Shown piece by piece: positions 35,155-44,409 of a stretch of DNA of 64,000 bases. The notes beneath the pieces are model-generated. The model was not told where the DNA came from and made no database searches. It worked only from the letters and a program-made list of their open reading frames with translations. Source of the stretch: Verrucomicrobiales bacterium (GTDB taxonomy: Bacteria > Verrucomicrobiota > Verrucomicrobiia > Verrucomicrobiales > DEV007); contig JARGPI010000016.1 of NCBI GenBank assembly GCA_029213005.1, positions 94,877 to 158,876 of the forward strand, written 5' to 3'. The number at the start of each line of letters is the position of its first letter. Within the stretch, counting starts at the first letter, position 1. The position numbers were made by a program, and so were the translations under genes.

Positions 35155-35700
35155 TTATTCGGGCTGACCAATTGCCGTCCGGAAAATTTCGCGATTCGTG
35201 TCGTTCTGCAGATGTTTCGCAATCCATTCGATTAGTTCCGGAGACAGCGGGAGCGACTCACCGGTGATACGCCGGGTCTTTGCGATGGACTGAACGACGA
35301 TAGATTGCGTCACAGAACCTGTGCTGCTCACTTCCTTTTTCTCTGTCGCATTGGCAAGGTCTGCTACCAGCGTGCGATACTGGTTCACATACATCTCAAT
35401 GGGGAAATTGGTGCCGTCCGCGAAGGTGATATCAGAGATCACGCGCTCATTTAATTGATTTGCCTTGATCGTAAAAGCGAGTGGTTCCGAGTGGAATTGA
35501 TACTCGAAGCGAAAGGGTTCCGACGGGACGTCTGTGGCGGCGTAGTCCAGCAAATCGGGCATCTCCGGAACCACAAAGCCGTCATCAATTGATTGAGACA
35601 CCGTTTTCCCAATGATATCCGGGGCATTTTGGCTGGTAGGTTCCTCAGAACAACTGATCACGAAGATGCCGAGAGTGAAGCCGAGTGAAAGGCGAATCAT
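35155..35700 (-). CDS. Putative lipoprotein
   Basis: 181 aa. Hydrophobic N-terminus (LSLGFTLGIFVISC) ending in a lipobox-like VISC at Cys17, so probably an outer- or inner-membrane lipoprotein. The rest is not recognised; short motifs FRFEYQFHSEPLAFTIK and FPIEMYVNQYRTLVADL suggest a beta-alpha soluble fold. Separate transcription unit convergent with nuoI. Confidence 0.6.
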   Translation of the reverse strand: MIRLSLGFTLGIFVISCSEEPTSQNAPDIIGKTVSQSIDDGFVVPEMPDLLDYAATDVPSEPFRFEYQFHSEPLAFTIKANQLNERVISDITFADGTNFPIEMYVNQYRTLVADLANATEKKEVSSTGSVTQSIVVQSIAKTRRITGESLPLSPELIEWIAKHLQNDTNREIFRTAIGQPE

Positions 35701-35848
35701 ATCCGGTAACTTGCTGCCGGGGCAACAAAGGACAATCAGGTTCTTTTGAAAACGTCCTTCGAGACGGGCCCCCGCCGCTCGTCATGCTGTGTTTGAGTTC
35801 AAACCATTGTTATTTGCTAAATACCGTAAAACTCTTAAATTTAGTTCC

Positions 35849-36094
35849 ATGAAATCCCTGACCATTGATATTCCGGAAGAAGCGGCTCAGATCAAAGATT
35901 TGCGTGAACGGCTGGAATGGTTCGTGGAAGAGCAGGTAAAGCTTGACCAGTGGCGTCAACAACGCTTTCCCCATGACGTCGAGGAGTTAGTGAATGAAGC
36001 ATACGACGAAGCTGACCGATTGAAGTCAGAAGGGCTCTCGATGGATCAGGCTCGGGAAGAATTTGTGAAGCTCTGGCGGGAGTTTAACAAATGA
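35849..36094 (+). CDS. Putative antitoxin of a PIN-domain pair
   Basis: 81 aa from ATG 35849 (an upstream ATG at 35789 would add 20 residues that do not look coding). Mostly helical and charged (EEAAQIKDLRERLEWFVEE, EADRLKSEGLSMDQAREEF). No clear DNA-binding motif. Its stop overlaps the start of the PIN gene (ATGA), the usual antitoxin-then-toxin layout, so the role is inferred from position. Confidence 0.55.
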   Translation: MKSLTIDIPEEAAQIKDLRERLEWFVEEQVKLDQWRQQRFPHDVEELVNEAYDEADRLKSEGLSMDQAREEFVKLWREFNK

Positions 36095-36516
36095 GCGTCC
36101 GTGCTGTAATCGATACAAATGTTTTAATCGCCGGGAAGCGATCTCAGGCTCAGAGGAGTCCCAATAGAGAGATTCAAAACCGTTGGCGCGCCGCTGAATT
36201 TCTGTGGCTTTATTCTAGAGATACCGTCGGTGAATACGCGATGAAGCTTTTGGAGCTGGGATTTCCGAGAGACGAGATTCGATCTTTTCTTTCACGACTC
36301 ATCATCGCCGGGGAAGCGATCGAAATCGTAGTTTTTCATGAAAAACATTATCCTACGGACCCCGATGATATCGCGTTTTTCTTATGTGCGATCAATGGGA
36401 ATGCTTCACACTTGGTGACCTATGATTCCGATTATAATCCTGTTCGGGGAAGGTTTGACTTTCGGGTGTGCGAACCGGTCGAATTTCTACGTGATCTGCG
36501 GACAGAGTTGAACTGA
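36091..36516 (+). CDS. PIN-domain toxin-like RNase
   Basis: 141 aa. PIN fold with the first acidic site AVIDTNVLIAG (Asp7), a conserved acidic residue in the mid helix (VGEYAMKLLELG), and the later pair DPDDIAFF and TYDSDY. Belongs to the 'PIN-family putative toxin component' group. Members cleave RNA when the antitoxin is lost; target unknown here. ATG overlaps the antitoxin stop. Confidence 0.75.
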   Translation: MSVRAVIDTNVLIAGKRSQAQRSPNREIQNRWRAAEFLWLYSRDTVGEYAMKLLELGFPRDEIRSFLSRLIIAGEAIEIVVFHEKHYPTDPDDIAFFLCAINGNASHLVTYDSDYNPVRGRFDFRVCEPVEFLRDLRTELN

Positions 36517-36623
36517 TCGCTTAACCGATGGTTGCCAGCTGGCGCTATTTTTCGTCTGTAGTAGACCTTAAGGCCCTGTTTTTAAGGAGGGCTGCATCAA
36601 TTTTATGATAGATTATAGCTGCC

Positions 36624-37229
36624 ATGGAGATCCTGAAACATCTTGTGCGAACATTGATTCATATCGCGGCGCTTTCGGCAATCTGCGCTTTGATCGTTCT
36701 GGTTACGGTGAAGCTGGGGCTACCACCTTCTGTGATGTTTATCGGAATCGCAGCCGTGATTGTGGCTCATGTGATTTGGTCTGGTCGAATGCATGCCTAC
36801 TGGGCTCCGATATCAAAACGGGTCAACGCGTTCAAGTGGAAAACCGTTGATGGCAGGAAGATGGAAACGGTCGTGGAAAAGGCCATTGTGCAAGCCGGAG
36901 GATACATCCGCACCGAAACACTCCGGGTGTCGATTTATGAGCTTGAGTCAGGTCGTCGGATCGCCCGGATCATGATCGGTGACGATGCCACCTACCTGGG
37001 GCGTCACGGTATCGGGATCTGGTTCCATATCGCGGACCGATACCACGCCCGGCGGGACGGACTGGTTTGCCTGGATGTTAAAACCGGGAAATGGCTCCAC
37101 CACGTCCCCAGGTCCGAGATCCCATATCTGAGCCCGACGAAGTCGAATTCGGTATTTTCGATCGAGGACCATGAGGAAAATCCGGTTGGCGAAATAAACC
37201 TGGCCGAGTTAGATGCAAATATCGGATAA
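36624..37229 (+). CDS. Membrane protein of unknown function
   Basis: 201 aa, two N-terminal membrane helices (HIAALSAICALIVLVTVKL; VMFIGIAAVIVAHVIW) and a soluble C-terminal part with RRIARIMIGDDATYLG and HHVPRSEIPYLSP. Not recognised. Lies alone between the toxin pair and the secretion genes. Confidence 0.5.
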   Translation: MEILKHLVRTLIHIAALSAICALIVLVTVKLGLPPSVMFIGIAAVIVAHVIWSGRMHAYWAPISKRVNAFKWKTVDGRKMETVVEKAIVQAGGYIRTETLRVSIYELESGRRIARIMIGDDATYLGRHGIGIWFHIADRYHARRDGLVCLDVKTGKWLHHVPRSEIPYLSPTKSNSVFSIEDHEENPVGEINLAELDANIG

Positions 37230-37394
37230 AACCTGACATTCACCCCCGATCGACCGTCACTTCAGTGCGGTGGTGATTCCGCTTTCGAAGTTCCGGCTCG
37301 CGATGCAACTCCCCAGCAAATGCGGTGTTGAATAACCGTAGCGATACGTCGATTATTCTGGGTTTCGACGTCTCTCTCTGCGGAAAACACCATT

Positions 37395-38609
37395 ATGGCT
37401 AAATTTCTTACTGCGATTCCTGACCCGGACAGTGGTTGGACGCTTTTCTCTGGAAAGCGTGCGGTTCGTGACGGCCGCGATTTGCATGAAGCAGTGGGGA
37501 ATAAAGGAGCGATTCTGGTGGGCGTGCCCGTCGCGAAATCGCCGACTTTTTTCATCAGCGTGCCGACGACGGACTCAAGTTTGCTTCGCCCGATGGCTTA
37601 CGCACAGATCGAGAAGCGGGGGCTAGGCGCGGGTTCGGCTGATAAAACGATCTTTGATTTCGACGTGATCGAGCAGCAAAACGGTCATACCAAAATCGCG
37701 GTTCACCTCATCGATACACCGTTGCCGGATGATTACATTCTACCGGCTGCCGCGGGATACGCCCCTTCGGCACTGGTTCGGGAGCGAATCGATAACGGTG
37801 GCGTTTTGTGGAAAGAAAACCGGCAGCTCGTCTTCGCGATTTTTACGGGGGGAAGGCTCATTCACTCTCAGGTGCTGACCGGGAATCCTGAAATCAGCGT
37901 TTCGACGGCTCAGGAGATCAACCTGCTGCTGCTTTCCCTACAGGGAGATCCGGCGTTTGAAGAGAGTTTGCCCGAAAAGCTTGCCGTTGTCATAGACGGC
38001 GTGGATGAATCCGATAAAACGGTGTTTTCAACCGCGGTAAATCTCGAGGCGAAATTTACCGACGCGCCGGGAGTTCATCGCAAGGCTCATCCCCGCCCAA
38101 AACTGACGCCCCACGCGGTGCTCGATTACCGGCGACGGAAAAAGACGGTTCGGATCGTGGCGCTCTGTTCCGTGGTTGCGCTGGCGGCTTACTTTGTCGT
38201 CGGGGTATTCATGTGGAAAAAGTCGGAGGCCCACAAGCGTAAAATCGCTGCGCTTTCCCAGCAAATTGCGCTGATTGAACCCGATGTGGAAGAGATTCAG
38301 CGAATCGAAGCCCGGTGGAATCAGATGGAGCCCGCTTTTGACCTGAAATGGTTTCCAGTTGTGCAATTGAGCCGCATCACCGAGGCACTGCCCGGTAGCG
38401 GCGTGGTGATTCGCGAGTTCAAGACCCGGGAGCGAAATATCTATATCGAAGGTCAGGCCCGTGATGTTCAGCTGGCCTTCCGGTTGGAAGAGGATCTTTC
38501 AAATTTACCGGGATTCGAGCATTACGAATGGAGTATGCCGAAGCCTAATATGAACAGCGATAACACGGCCTCTTTTAAAATCGAGGGTAAACCCATCGAG
38601 ATACAATGA
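37395..38609 (+). CDS. PilM/PilN- or GspL-like fusion protein
   Basis: 404 aa. The N-terminal half (about 1-235) has an ASKHA-like, cytoplasmic actin-fold look; a membrane helix near residue 253-273 (IVALCSVVALAAYFVVGVFMW) is followed by a periplasmic coiled coil and ferredoxin-like part (HKRKIAALSQQIALIE; SRITEALPGSGVVIREFK). That is the PilM-plus-PilN or GspL architecture of type IV pili and type II secretion. Its stop overlaps the next start by 4 bp (ATGA). Confidence 0.65.
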   Translation: MAKFLTAIPDPDSGWTLFSGKRAVRDGRDLHEAVGNKGAILVGVPVAKSPTFFISVPTTDSSLLRPMAYAQIEKRGLGAGSADKTIFDFDVIEQQNGHTKIAVHLIDTPLPDDYILPAAAGYAPSALVRERIDNGGVLWKENRQLVFAIFTGGRLIHSQVLTGNPEISVSTAQEINLLLLSLQGDPAFEESLPEKLAVVIDGVDESDKTVFSTAVNLEAKFTDAPGVHRKAHPRPKLTPHAVLDYRRRKKTVRIVALCSVVALAAYFVVGVFMWKKSEAHKRKIAALSQQIALIEPDVEEIQRIEARWNQMEPAFDLKWFPVVQLSRITEALPGSGVVIREFKTRERNIYIEGQARDVQLAFRLEEDLSNLPGFEHYEWSMPKPNMNSDNTASFKIEGKPIEIQ

Positions 38610-39226
38610 AGAATCTGAGTCAACGTGAAAAAGTTCTGCTCCTCGCCTGCTTTCTTGTCATTTTTGTGATGGGAAACCTCTTTGCGATCCGCTTTATGAA
38701 AAAGAATTGGGGCGGAGGTGAAAGTGAGGTCACGGCTCTGGAACAGAATCTTGCCGATCTGGAAATGTGGCTTGAGGACTCGGCTGAAATTGAGGCAAAA
38801 GATCGCTGGCTGCGAAAGAATGCCCCCCGGGAAAATTCGATGACCAAGGCCCAGGGTGATCTTTTGCAGTTTCTTCAGGACGATCTTTTTGAGCGGAAAA
38901 TCAAAATCGAAAAACAGACTCTCCAGGAGCCCGATTCCAATGATGATTTCCAGGAAGTTGCCGTCTCTCTCCGGGTGCGCGGCGCTGAAAAAGATGTCAT
39001 CGAATGGCTCACCACCCTGCAGGGAGCGAAGAAATTTCAGGTCATAAAAGCACTCGAATTTGAGCTGGATCGCAAGAGCCGGGAAGAGGAGCCGCAGGCC
39101 GTCTGTCAAATTGTGCTGGCCCGCTGGTTCGCGCCGATTGGTCAGGAGCCTTTTGAGGAAATGGAATCACCGGAGGTGACCGAGGAGGTCGTAAAACCGG
39201 TAGAGGAAACCGCTGCGAGTGGATAA
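38606..39226 (+). CDS. PilO/GspM-like inner-membrane protein
   Basis: 206 aa. One N-terminal membrane helix (LLLACFLVIFVMGNLFAI), coiled coil (EVTALEQNLADLEMWLEDS), then a ferredoxin-like domain (VAVSLRVRGAEKDVIEWLTTL). Fits PilO/GspM, the partner of PilN/GspL; the 4-bp overlap with the previous gene supports this. The C-terminal tail is acidic and low in complexity. Family assignment is by architecture, as sequence is weakly conserved. Confidence 0.6.
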   Translation: MKNLSQREKVLLLACFLVIFVMGNLFAIRFMKKNWGGGESEVTALEQNLADLEMWLEDSAEIEAKDRWLRKNAPRENSMTKAQGDLLQFLQDDLFERKIKIEKQTLQEPDSNDDFQEVAVSLRVRGAEKDVIEWLTTLQGAKKFQVIKALEFELDRKSREEEPQAVCQIVLARWFAPIGQEPFEEMESPEVTEEVVKPVEETAASG

Positions 39227-39244
39227 ATGTAGTAAAAAGGAAAG

Positions 39245-39283
39245 ACTGTACAGGGTACAGTCCAAAAGTGTACAGGGTACAAT
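39245..39283. repeat. Palindromic repeat array, 2 units in 22-bp phase (locus 3), touching a start codon
   Basis: Unit 1, 39245-39261, is ACTGTACAGGGTACAGT; unit 2, 39267-39283, is AGTGTACAGGGTACAAT. The spacer is CCAAA. The last two bases of unit 2 are the A and T of the ATG at 39282-39284, and AGGG within the unit lies where a ribosome site is expected. Confidence 0.9.
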
Positions 39284-39932
39284 GAAGGATATAAGAGGGT
39301 ACATCATTGCTATAGTTAGCATTTGGGTAACATCGGTTGTTTGGGCCGATGAACCGCAGCCGATTCAATACCCGCCGCATCCGGATGAAAAGCTCTTCAC
39401 CGCTTTGAAATCGGCAAGTCCGTTTCTCCGAACCTTAAATATTTCCGAAACCTACGCCCTTCGTGCCGTCGCCACTTACGAAGATATGGCCTACGCCCGG
39501 GTCTATAATAAAGAGACCAAACAAACGATTACTATAGAGGTGGGTGGGGAGCCCCAGGCCGGATTGAATTTGATCAAAATCGTTGAGCCCGGAGATGCAT
39601 CGGATCTCAGCGGGGTCGCCGCCCGGATTTCGTTCGCGGGCGAAGTGGCGGAATTAAAGTACTCGCCCGAGCAACTCACTCCGACCAGTCGCGGTGGTTC
39701 GGGGTCGGGCAAAGGGGACCGGGGCCGTGATGGCGGGGAACGCCGGGGACCCAGCTCGAAAGATCGCGAAAAGTATCATTCTCTTTCCCAGGACAAACAG
39801 GAGAAATTAAAAGAGTATATCAAAGCAACGATGAAGAAATATCCCGATATGCCTCGCGAAGAGAGAGGTAATTTGATTCGGGGGGCCCTTCAAAAACTGG
39901 CCGACGGACGCGAGGTCGAAGTGCCCAAATAA
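39282..39932 (+). CDS. Secreted protein in the secretion/pilus module
   Basis: 216 aa from ATG 39282, which gives a clean signal peptide (YIIAIVSIWVTSVVWA); the longer frame from 39219 would be encoded by the repeat. Residues 25-140 form a small domain (LFTALKSASPFLRTLNISE, TITIEVGGEPQAGLNLI), then a Gly/Arg/Asp-rich linker (about 145-170) and a Lys/Glu helix (DKQEKLKEYIKATMKKYPD). Position between PilO/GspM-like and GspE-like genes suggests a GspC/PilP-like or accessory role; sequence similarity is not evident. Confidence 0.5.
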   Translation: MKDIRGYIIAIVSIWVTSVVWADEPQPIQYPPHPDEKLFTALKSASPFLRTLNISETYALRAVATYEDMAYARVYNKETKQTITIEVGGEPQAGLNLIKIVEPGDASDLSGVAARISFAGEVAELKYSPEQLTPTSRGGSGSGKGDRGRDGGERRGPSSKDREKYHSLSQDKQEKLKEYIKATMKKYPDMPREERGNLIRGALQKLADGREVEVPK

Positions 39933-39939
39933 GAAAATT

Positions 39940-41625
39940 ATGTCTCTGATTCCTCTACTGACTCAGGTTTCCCTGAAGAGCGGTTGTCACGATAAAGCCC
40001 GGTGCGAAGCGGTTCTCGCGGAAGCCGGAACCAAGCACGTTTCTCTGATCGAAAGTTTACTCGAGTCCGAGTTGATTGACGAACATGCTTTTGCCCGCCA
40101 CCTCGCGGAGTCGACTGGGCTGTCGTTTCAGGAAGATACCGAACTGGATCTTTCGCTGCCACTTCACAACCGGTTTCCGGCGAAGCTGGCGCTCCGTCAC
40201 CACCTCCTCCCCGCAAAGATCGAAGGTAAAGATATCTCTTTGATGACCTACGATCCCTTTGATATCGAGGCGAAACAGGCCGTGGGACGGGAACTACAGA
40301 AAAACGTGACGTGGGTGGTTTCGAGCCGCTATAAAATTATGGAGGGCCTCCGCCAGGGCTATGGAGTCGGGGCGGAACATTTCGACCAGTTGATCGAAGG
40401 TCGCGATGTGGCGGGGGATGAGGATGATCTCGCTCAGGAAGTGACTCAGTTGGGCGAAGAGGACGAGGAGGCATCGGTCATGAATTTCGTGAACCAGATC
40501 TTCCGCGAAGCGCTCAAAGAGCGGGCGACCGATATCCATATCGAACCTCTCGAGAAGAATCTCCGAATTCGTTATCGTGTTGATGGCGCACTACAGGAAG
40601 TCACCGTGCCGCCCGATATTCGCGCCCTGCAGGCCTCTCTGATTTCGCGTCTCAAAATCATGGCGCAACTCGATATCGCGGAGCGACGTCTGCCACAGGA
40701 TGGCCGGATCAACCTCGAGCTCGACGGGGAGCCAATCGACGTCCGGGTAGCGACGATTCCCTCGGTCCACGGGGAAAGTGTCAGTTTGCGACTTTTGACC
40801 AGTAAATCGTTTGATATGTCGATGCTCGGACTGGATGAATCGAGCGAGAACATCATCAATGGTTTACTCAAACAACCCAACGGAATCATACTGGTGACCG
40901 GCCCTACCGGTTCCGGTAAATCGACCACCTTGTATGCTTTTCTGCGGAAGCTGAATACGATACATACCCGGATCGTAACCGTGGAAGACCCGGTTGAGAA
41001 CAAACTCGATGGGATTATCCAAATTCCAGTGAAACCGGAGATCGGTCTGACCTTTGCGAGTGGTTTGCGCAGTATCCTGCGGGGAGATCCCAATATCATT
41101 ATGGTAGGGGAGATGCGCGACCTCGAAACTACCGATATTGCGATCCGCGGGGCCCTGACAGGTCACCTCGTTTTCAGCACCCTGCACACTAACGATGCGG
41201 TCGCCGGGATTACCCGCTTGCTTGATATGGGGATCGAGCCCTTTCTGATCGCGTCATCGATCCGGGCGTTTCTGGCTCAGCGCCTTGTGAGGACGCTTTG
41301 CCCTGCCTGCAAACGGCCCGCCACAGAAATTGACGATGATTATCTGGACCGGATTGGATTTCCCAAAGCGGGACGCGACGGGATTCATGAAGCTGTCGGT
41401 TGCCAGATGTGCCGAAATACCGGTTACCGGGGGCGAATGGCAATCATCGAAATCTGCAAAATCGAAGCCAATCTGGCTGAAAAAATTACCGGTAACGCGA
41501 GCTATTCCGAGCTGAAAAAGATGTCGATCGAAAACGGGATGATCCCGCTTCGGGACTATGGCTGGAGTAAAGTGAGCGCCGGATTCACCACGATCGAAGA
41601 AGTGCTCACGAATGTCGACCACTAA
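39940..41625 (+). CDS. Type II secretion/type IV pilus assembly ATPase (GspE/PilB)
   Basis: 561 aa hexameric ATPase that drives pseudopilus or pilus assembly. N-terminal MshEN-type domain, then ATDIHIEPL (about 190), Walker A GPTGSGKST (about 321), Asp box VTVEDPVE, Walker B ILRGDPNIIMVGEMRD, His box THLV-type TGHLVFSTLHTND, and the zinc tetracysteine CPAC...CQMC. All features are intact. It is the only clearly recognised member of the cluster 37395-41625. Confidence 0.92.
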   Translation: MSLIPLLTQVSLKSGCHDKARCEAVLAEAGTKHVSLIESLLESELIDEHAFARHLAESTGLSFQEDTELDLSLPLHNRFPAKLALRHHLLPAKIEGKDISLMTYDPFDIEAKQAVGRELQKNVTWVVSSRYKIMEGLRQGYGVGAEHFDQLIEGRDVAGDEDDLAQEVTQLGEEDEEASVMNFVNQIFREALKERATDIHIEPLEKNLRIRYRVDGALQEVTVPPDIRALQASLISRLKIMAQLDIAERRLPQDGRINLELDGEPIDVRVATIPSVHGESVSLRLLTSKSFDMSMLGLDESSENIINGLLKQPNGIILVTGPTGSGKSTTLYAFLRKLNTIHTRIVTVEDPVENKLDGIIQIPVKPEIGLTFASGLRSILRGDPNIIMVGEMRDLETTDIAIRGALTGHLVFSTLHTNDAVAGITRLLDMGIEPFLIASSIRAFLAQRLVRTLCPACKRPATEIDDDYLDRIGFPKAGRDGIHEAVGCQMCRNTGYRGRMAIIEICKIEANLAEKITGNASYSELKKMSIENGMIPLRDYGWSKVSAGFTTIEEVLTNVDH

Positions 41626-41632
41626 GGGAAAC

Positions 41633-42943
41633 ATGTCGGGTGAGGATAAGCAGGGCGTGGGCCCGGTCGGTGCTGCACTTATCGGCATCGGCGGAATGGT
41701 CGGCGGTGGAATTTTTGCGGTTCTGGGAACGGCAGTCGGGCTGGCCGGTGGCGGCACGCCCATCGCTTTTGCGATAGCGGGAGCAGTGGCTCTGTTGACC
41801 TGTTATGCCTATGTAAAACTTTCCTGCAAATACCCGGAGTCCGGCGGGACGGCAGTATTTCTCGATGAAGCTTTCGGAACCAATCTGTTCACCGGAGGTT
41901 TGAATCTCACCCTTTGGTTGAGTTATTTAGTAACGATTGCCCTCTATGCATCCGCCTTTGCCTCCTATGGTGAGACTTTCTTCAGTGGGAAGCCGGGCTG
42001 GTTGCATCATGTATTGATTAGCGCAGGTATCCTGCTGCCCACGATCATCAATCTGGCCAACGCGACCCTTGTCAGTAAGTCGGAAACCTACATTGTGATC
42101 GGTAAACTGATCCTACTTGGTATCGTCATTTTCGGTGGGGTGTTTCATCTCGATACAGCCCGCCTCGCACCCTCCGAGTGGAGCGGGTTTGGAACGCTGG
42201 TGGTCGCCGGGATGGTCATTTTTGTCGCTTACGAAGGTTTCGAACTGATCGCCAACGCTGCCGGAGACGTTCGAGAACCTCATAAAAATTTGCCACTCGC
42301 CTTTTACGGCTGTGTGGGGTTTGTGATTGCGCTTTATCTACTGGTGGCCGTGGTCACCGTCGGGGCGGTTCCGGAGGATGTGATCGCAAAGGAGAAAGAC
42401 TACGCGCTTGCTGCGGCAGCCCGCCCATCTCTAGGGCAGGCCGGTTTCACCCTCGTCGCCATATCAGCTCTGCTAGCCACCTTTTCCGCAATCAATGCGA
42501 CGATCTATGGGAATGCCCGACTCGGCTACAGCCTCGCTAAAGACGGTGAATTGCCCGAAAGTCTCGACCACAAGAAGCGGGGGAATCCGGTCGACGGCGT
42601 GCTGGTAACAGCGGGACTCTCCCTGTTGCTTGCAAACACGGTGGACCTGAATGCGATCGCCATCCTCGGTAGTGTCGGATTCTTGTTAGTGTTCGCCATG
42701 GTCTGCGCCTCAGCCTATCGTCTCTCGGCTTCGATCGGAGCGAACCGGGCGATTGCCGGAGCTGGGTTTCTGGCGTGCCTCGCGGCTTTGGGTGCTTTGC
42801 TTTTCCATACTGCATCCGAGGATCCCAAGGCTTTATATATATTTGGCGGCATGCTCACTGCAGCTTATTTGTTCGAGTGGATTTATCCTAGAGTGAGTAA
42901 CCGTCCTCCGCAAAATCCTCGGAGAAGTAAATCAGAATCCTGA
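41633..42943 (+). CDS. APC-family amino acid permease
   Basis: 436 aa, 12 membrane helices. TM1 carries the APC glycine motif GIGGMVGGGIFAVLG; FVAYEGFELIANAAGDV is the TM6 region. Start ATG 41633 is preferred over 41612 because AAGGG lies 4 bases upstream and it avoids overlap with the ATPase gene. Likely proton-coupled uptake or exchange of amino acids; substrate not predictable. Confidence 0.85.
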   Translation: MSGEDKQGVGPVGAALIGIGGMVGGGIFAVLGTAVGLAGGGTPIAFAIAGAVALLTCYAYVKLSCKYPESGGTAVFLDEAFGTNLFTGGLNLTLWLSYLVTIALYASAFASYGETFFSGKPGWLHHVLISAGILLPTIINLANATLVSKSETYIVIGKLILLGIVIFGGVFHLDTARLAPSEWSGFGTLVVAGMVIFVAYEGFELIANAAGDVREPHKNLPLAFYGCVGFVIALYLLVAVVTVGAVPEDVIAKEKDYALAAAARPSLGQAGFTLVAISALLATFSAINATIYGNARLGYSLAKDGELPESLDHKKRGNPVDGVLVTAGLSLLLANTVDLNAIAILGSVGFLLVFAMVCASAYRLSASIGANRAIAGAGFLACLAALGALLFHTASEDPKALYIFGGMLTAAYLFEWIYPRVSNRPPQNPRRSKSES

Positions 42944-42948
42944 TCGAT

Positions 42949-44403
42949 ATGTTTGAAGGGCACATTGTTACATTGCTTTGGACCGGGCTGGCTTTCCTGA
43001 TACACTTGGCGTTTGTCGTCCGGGCGATCCTCCGGCCCCATCGCCAGCCCGCCTCGCGGGTTGCCTGGGTGGCGGTGATCCTCCTTGTGCCATTAGTTGG
43101 GATTGTGGCCTATATTTTTCTGGGTGAGACTAATATCGGTCGAAAACGGTCGGAGAAGGCAAAGGCGGCTTTTTCCAAGGTTCGCGATCTCGCCGGACCA
43201 ACGGGAGATGAGGCGAAAGAAATGGAGCCTGAAATTCCGGAGAAATACGATCACCTTTTCCGTGTCGGTTACTCGGTGAGTGGCTTCGATCCGGTGGGAG
43301 GAAACCGGGCTTGTCTGATGAAAGATTCCGTTGCCGGTATCGATTCGATCGTAGCCGATATCGATGCCGCAAAAGACACCGTGCATATTGTTTTCTATAT
43401 CTGGTTATGTGATAATAGCGGATTAAAAATTGCGGATGCTCTCAAGCGGGCCGCTGCCCGTGGCGTTACCTGTCGGGTCATGGCCGACGGTCTTGGATCG
43501 CGGGTTATGATCCGCTCCCCCCACTGGAAGATGATGAAGGACGCGGGAGTCAATGCTGCGGTTACTCTTCCAATTGGCAATCTTCTGGCTCGGGCTGTGA
43601 CGGGCCGAATCGACCTGAGGAATCATCGGAAGATTGTCGTGATCGATAACTGGATCACTTATTGCGGTAGTCAGAATTGCGCGGATCCGGAATTTCGCAT
43701 AAAGGCCAAATATGCTCCCTGGGTGGATGTATTATTTCGATTTGCCGGTCCGGTTGCCCGGCAAAATCAGCGGCTCTTCGTGGTTAATTGGATGGCGGAA
43801 GTTGGTGAGGATCTCGTTGGAGTTTTGGAGGAGTCTTTCCCCCCGCTTGAGCCCGGCTTTCCCGCGCAGGTGATCGGAACCGGACCAATGAACCGACCAT
43901 CTGCGATGCCGGAAGTGTTCGAGAATTTGATATATGCCGCCCGGGAATCTTTAATCATTACAACGCCCTACTACGTGCCGAACGAATCGATGCAGGAGGC
44001 TCTTTGTGCCTGTGCCCGGCGCGGGGTTGAGACGACGATCATTTTTCCGGCAAAAAATGATTCGTTTGAAGTTGGCGCTGCCAGTCGCAGTTATTACGCA
44101 GAGTTGATTGACGCCGGAGTCCGGATATTTGAGTACGAGGGCGGCCTTCTCTACGCCAAAACGTTAACTCTGGATGGCGGAATGTCATTGATTGGATCGG
44201 CCAATATGGACCGCCGCAGTTTCGAGTTGAACTTCGAGAATAATATACTCTTTTACGATGTCCAATTGACGGCTGAGCTACGCCTGCGCCAGAAGAAGTT
44301 TCTGGCCCAAAGCAATCCCGTAACTAAAGAAATGGTCGACGCGTGGCCAATCTACCGCCGATTTCTCAATAACGTGATGGGGATGCTCGGGCCCGTTCTG
44401 TAG
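42949..44403 (+). CDS. cls: Cardiolipin synthase-like phospholipase D protein with altered second HKD motif
   Basis: 484 aa. Two N-terminal membrane helices (LLWTGLAFLIHLAFVVRAI; WVAVILLVPLVGIVAYIFLG) and two PLD domains. Motif 1 is intact: NHRKIVVIDN. Motif 2 reads LLYAKTLTLDGG, with Tyr where every canonical H-x-K-x4-D motif has His; Lys and Asp remain, as does the following IGSANMDRRSFELNFE. Cardiolipin synthases join two phosphatidylglycerols, using one His as nucleophile and the other as acid, so loss of a His may change or cripple the activity. Starts 6 bp after the permease. Confidence 0.8.
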   Translation: MFEGHIVTLLWTGLAFLIHLAFVVRAILRPHRQPASRVAWVAVILLVPLVGIVAYIFLGETNIGRKRSEKAKAAFSKVRDLAGPTGDEAKEMEPEIPEKYDHLFRVGYSVSGFDPVGGNRACLMKDSVAGIDSIVADIDAAKDTVHIVFYIWLCDNSGLKIADALKRAAARGVTCRVMADGLGSRVMIRSPHWKMMKDAGVNAAVTLPIGNLLARAVTGRIDLRNHRKIVVIDNWITYCGSQNCADPEFRIKAKYAPWVDVLFRFAGPVARQNQRLFVVNWMAEVGEDLVGVLEESFPPLEPGFPAQVIGTGPMNRPSAMPEVFENLIYAARESLIITTPYYVPNESMQEALCACARRGVETTIIFPAKNDSFEVGAASRSYYAELIDAGVRIFEYEGGLLYAKTLTLDGGMSLIGSANMDRRSFELNFENNILFYDVQLTAELRLRQKKFLAQSNPVTKEMVDAWPIYRRFLNNVMGMLGPVL

Positions 44404-44409
44404 TCGACC

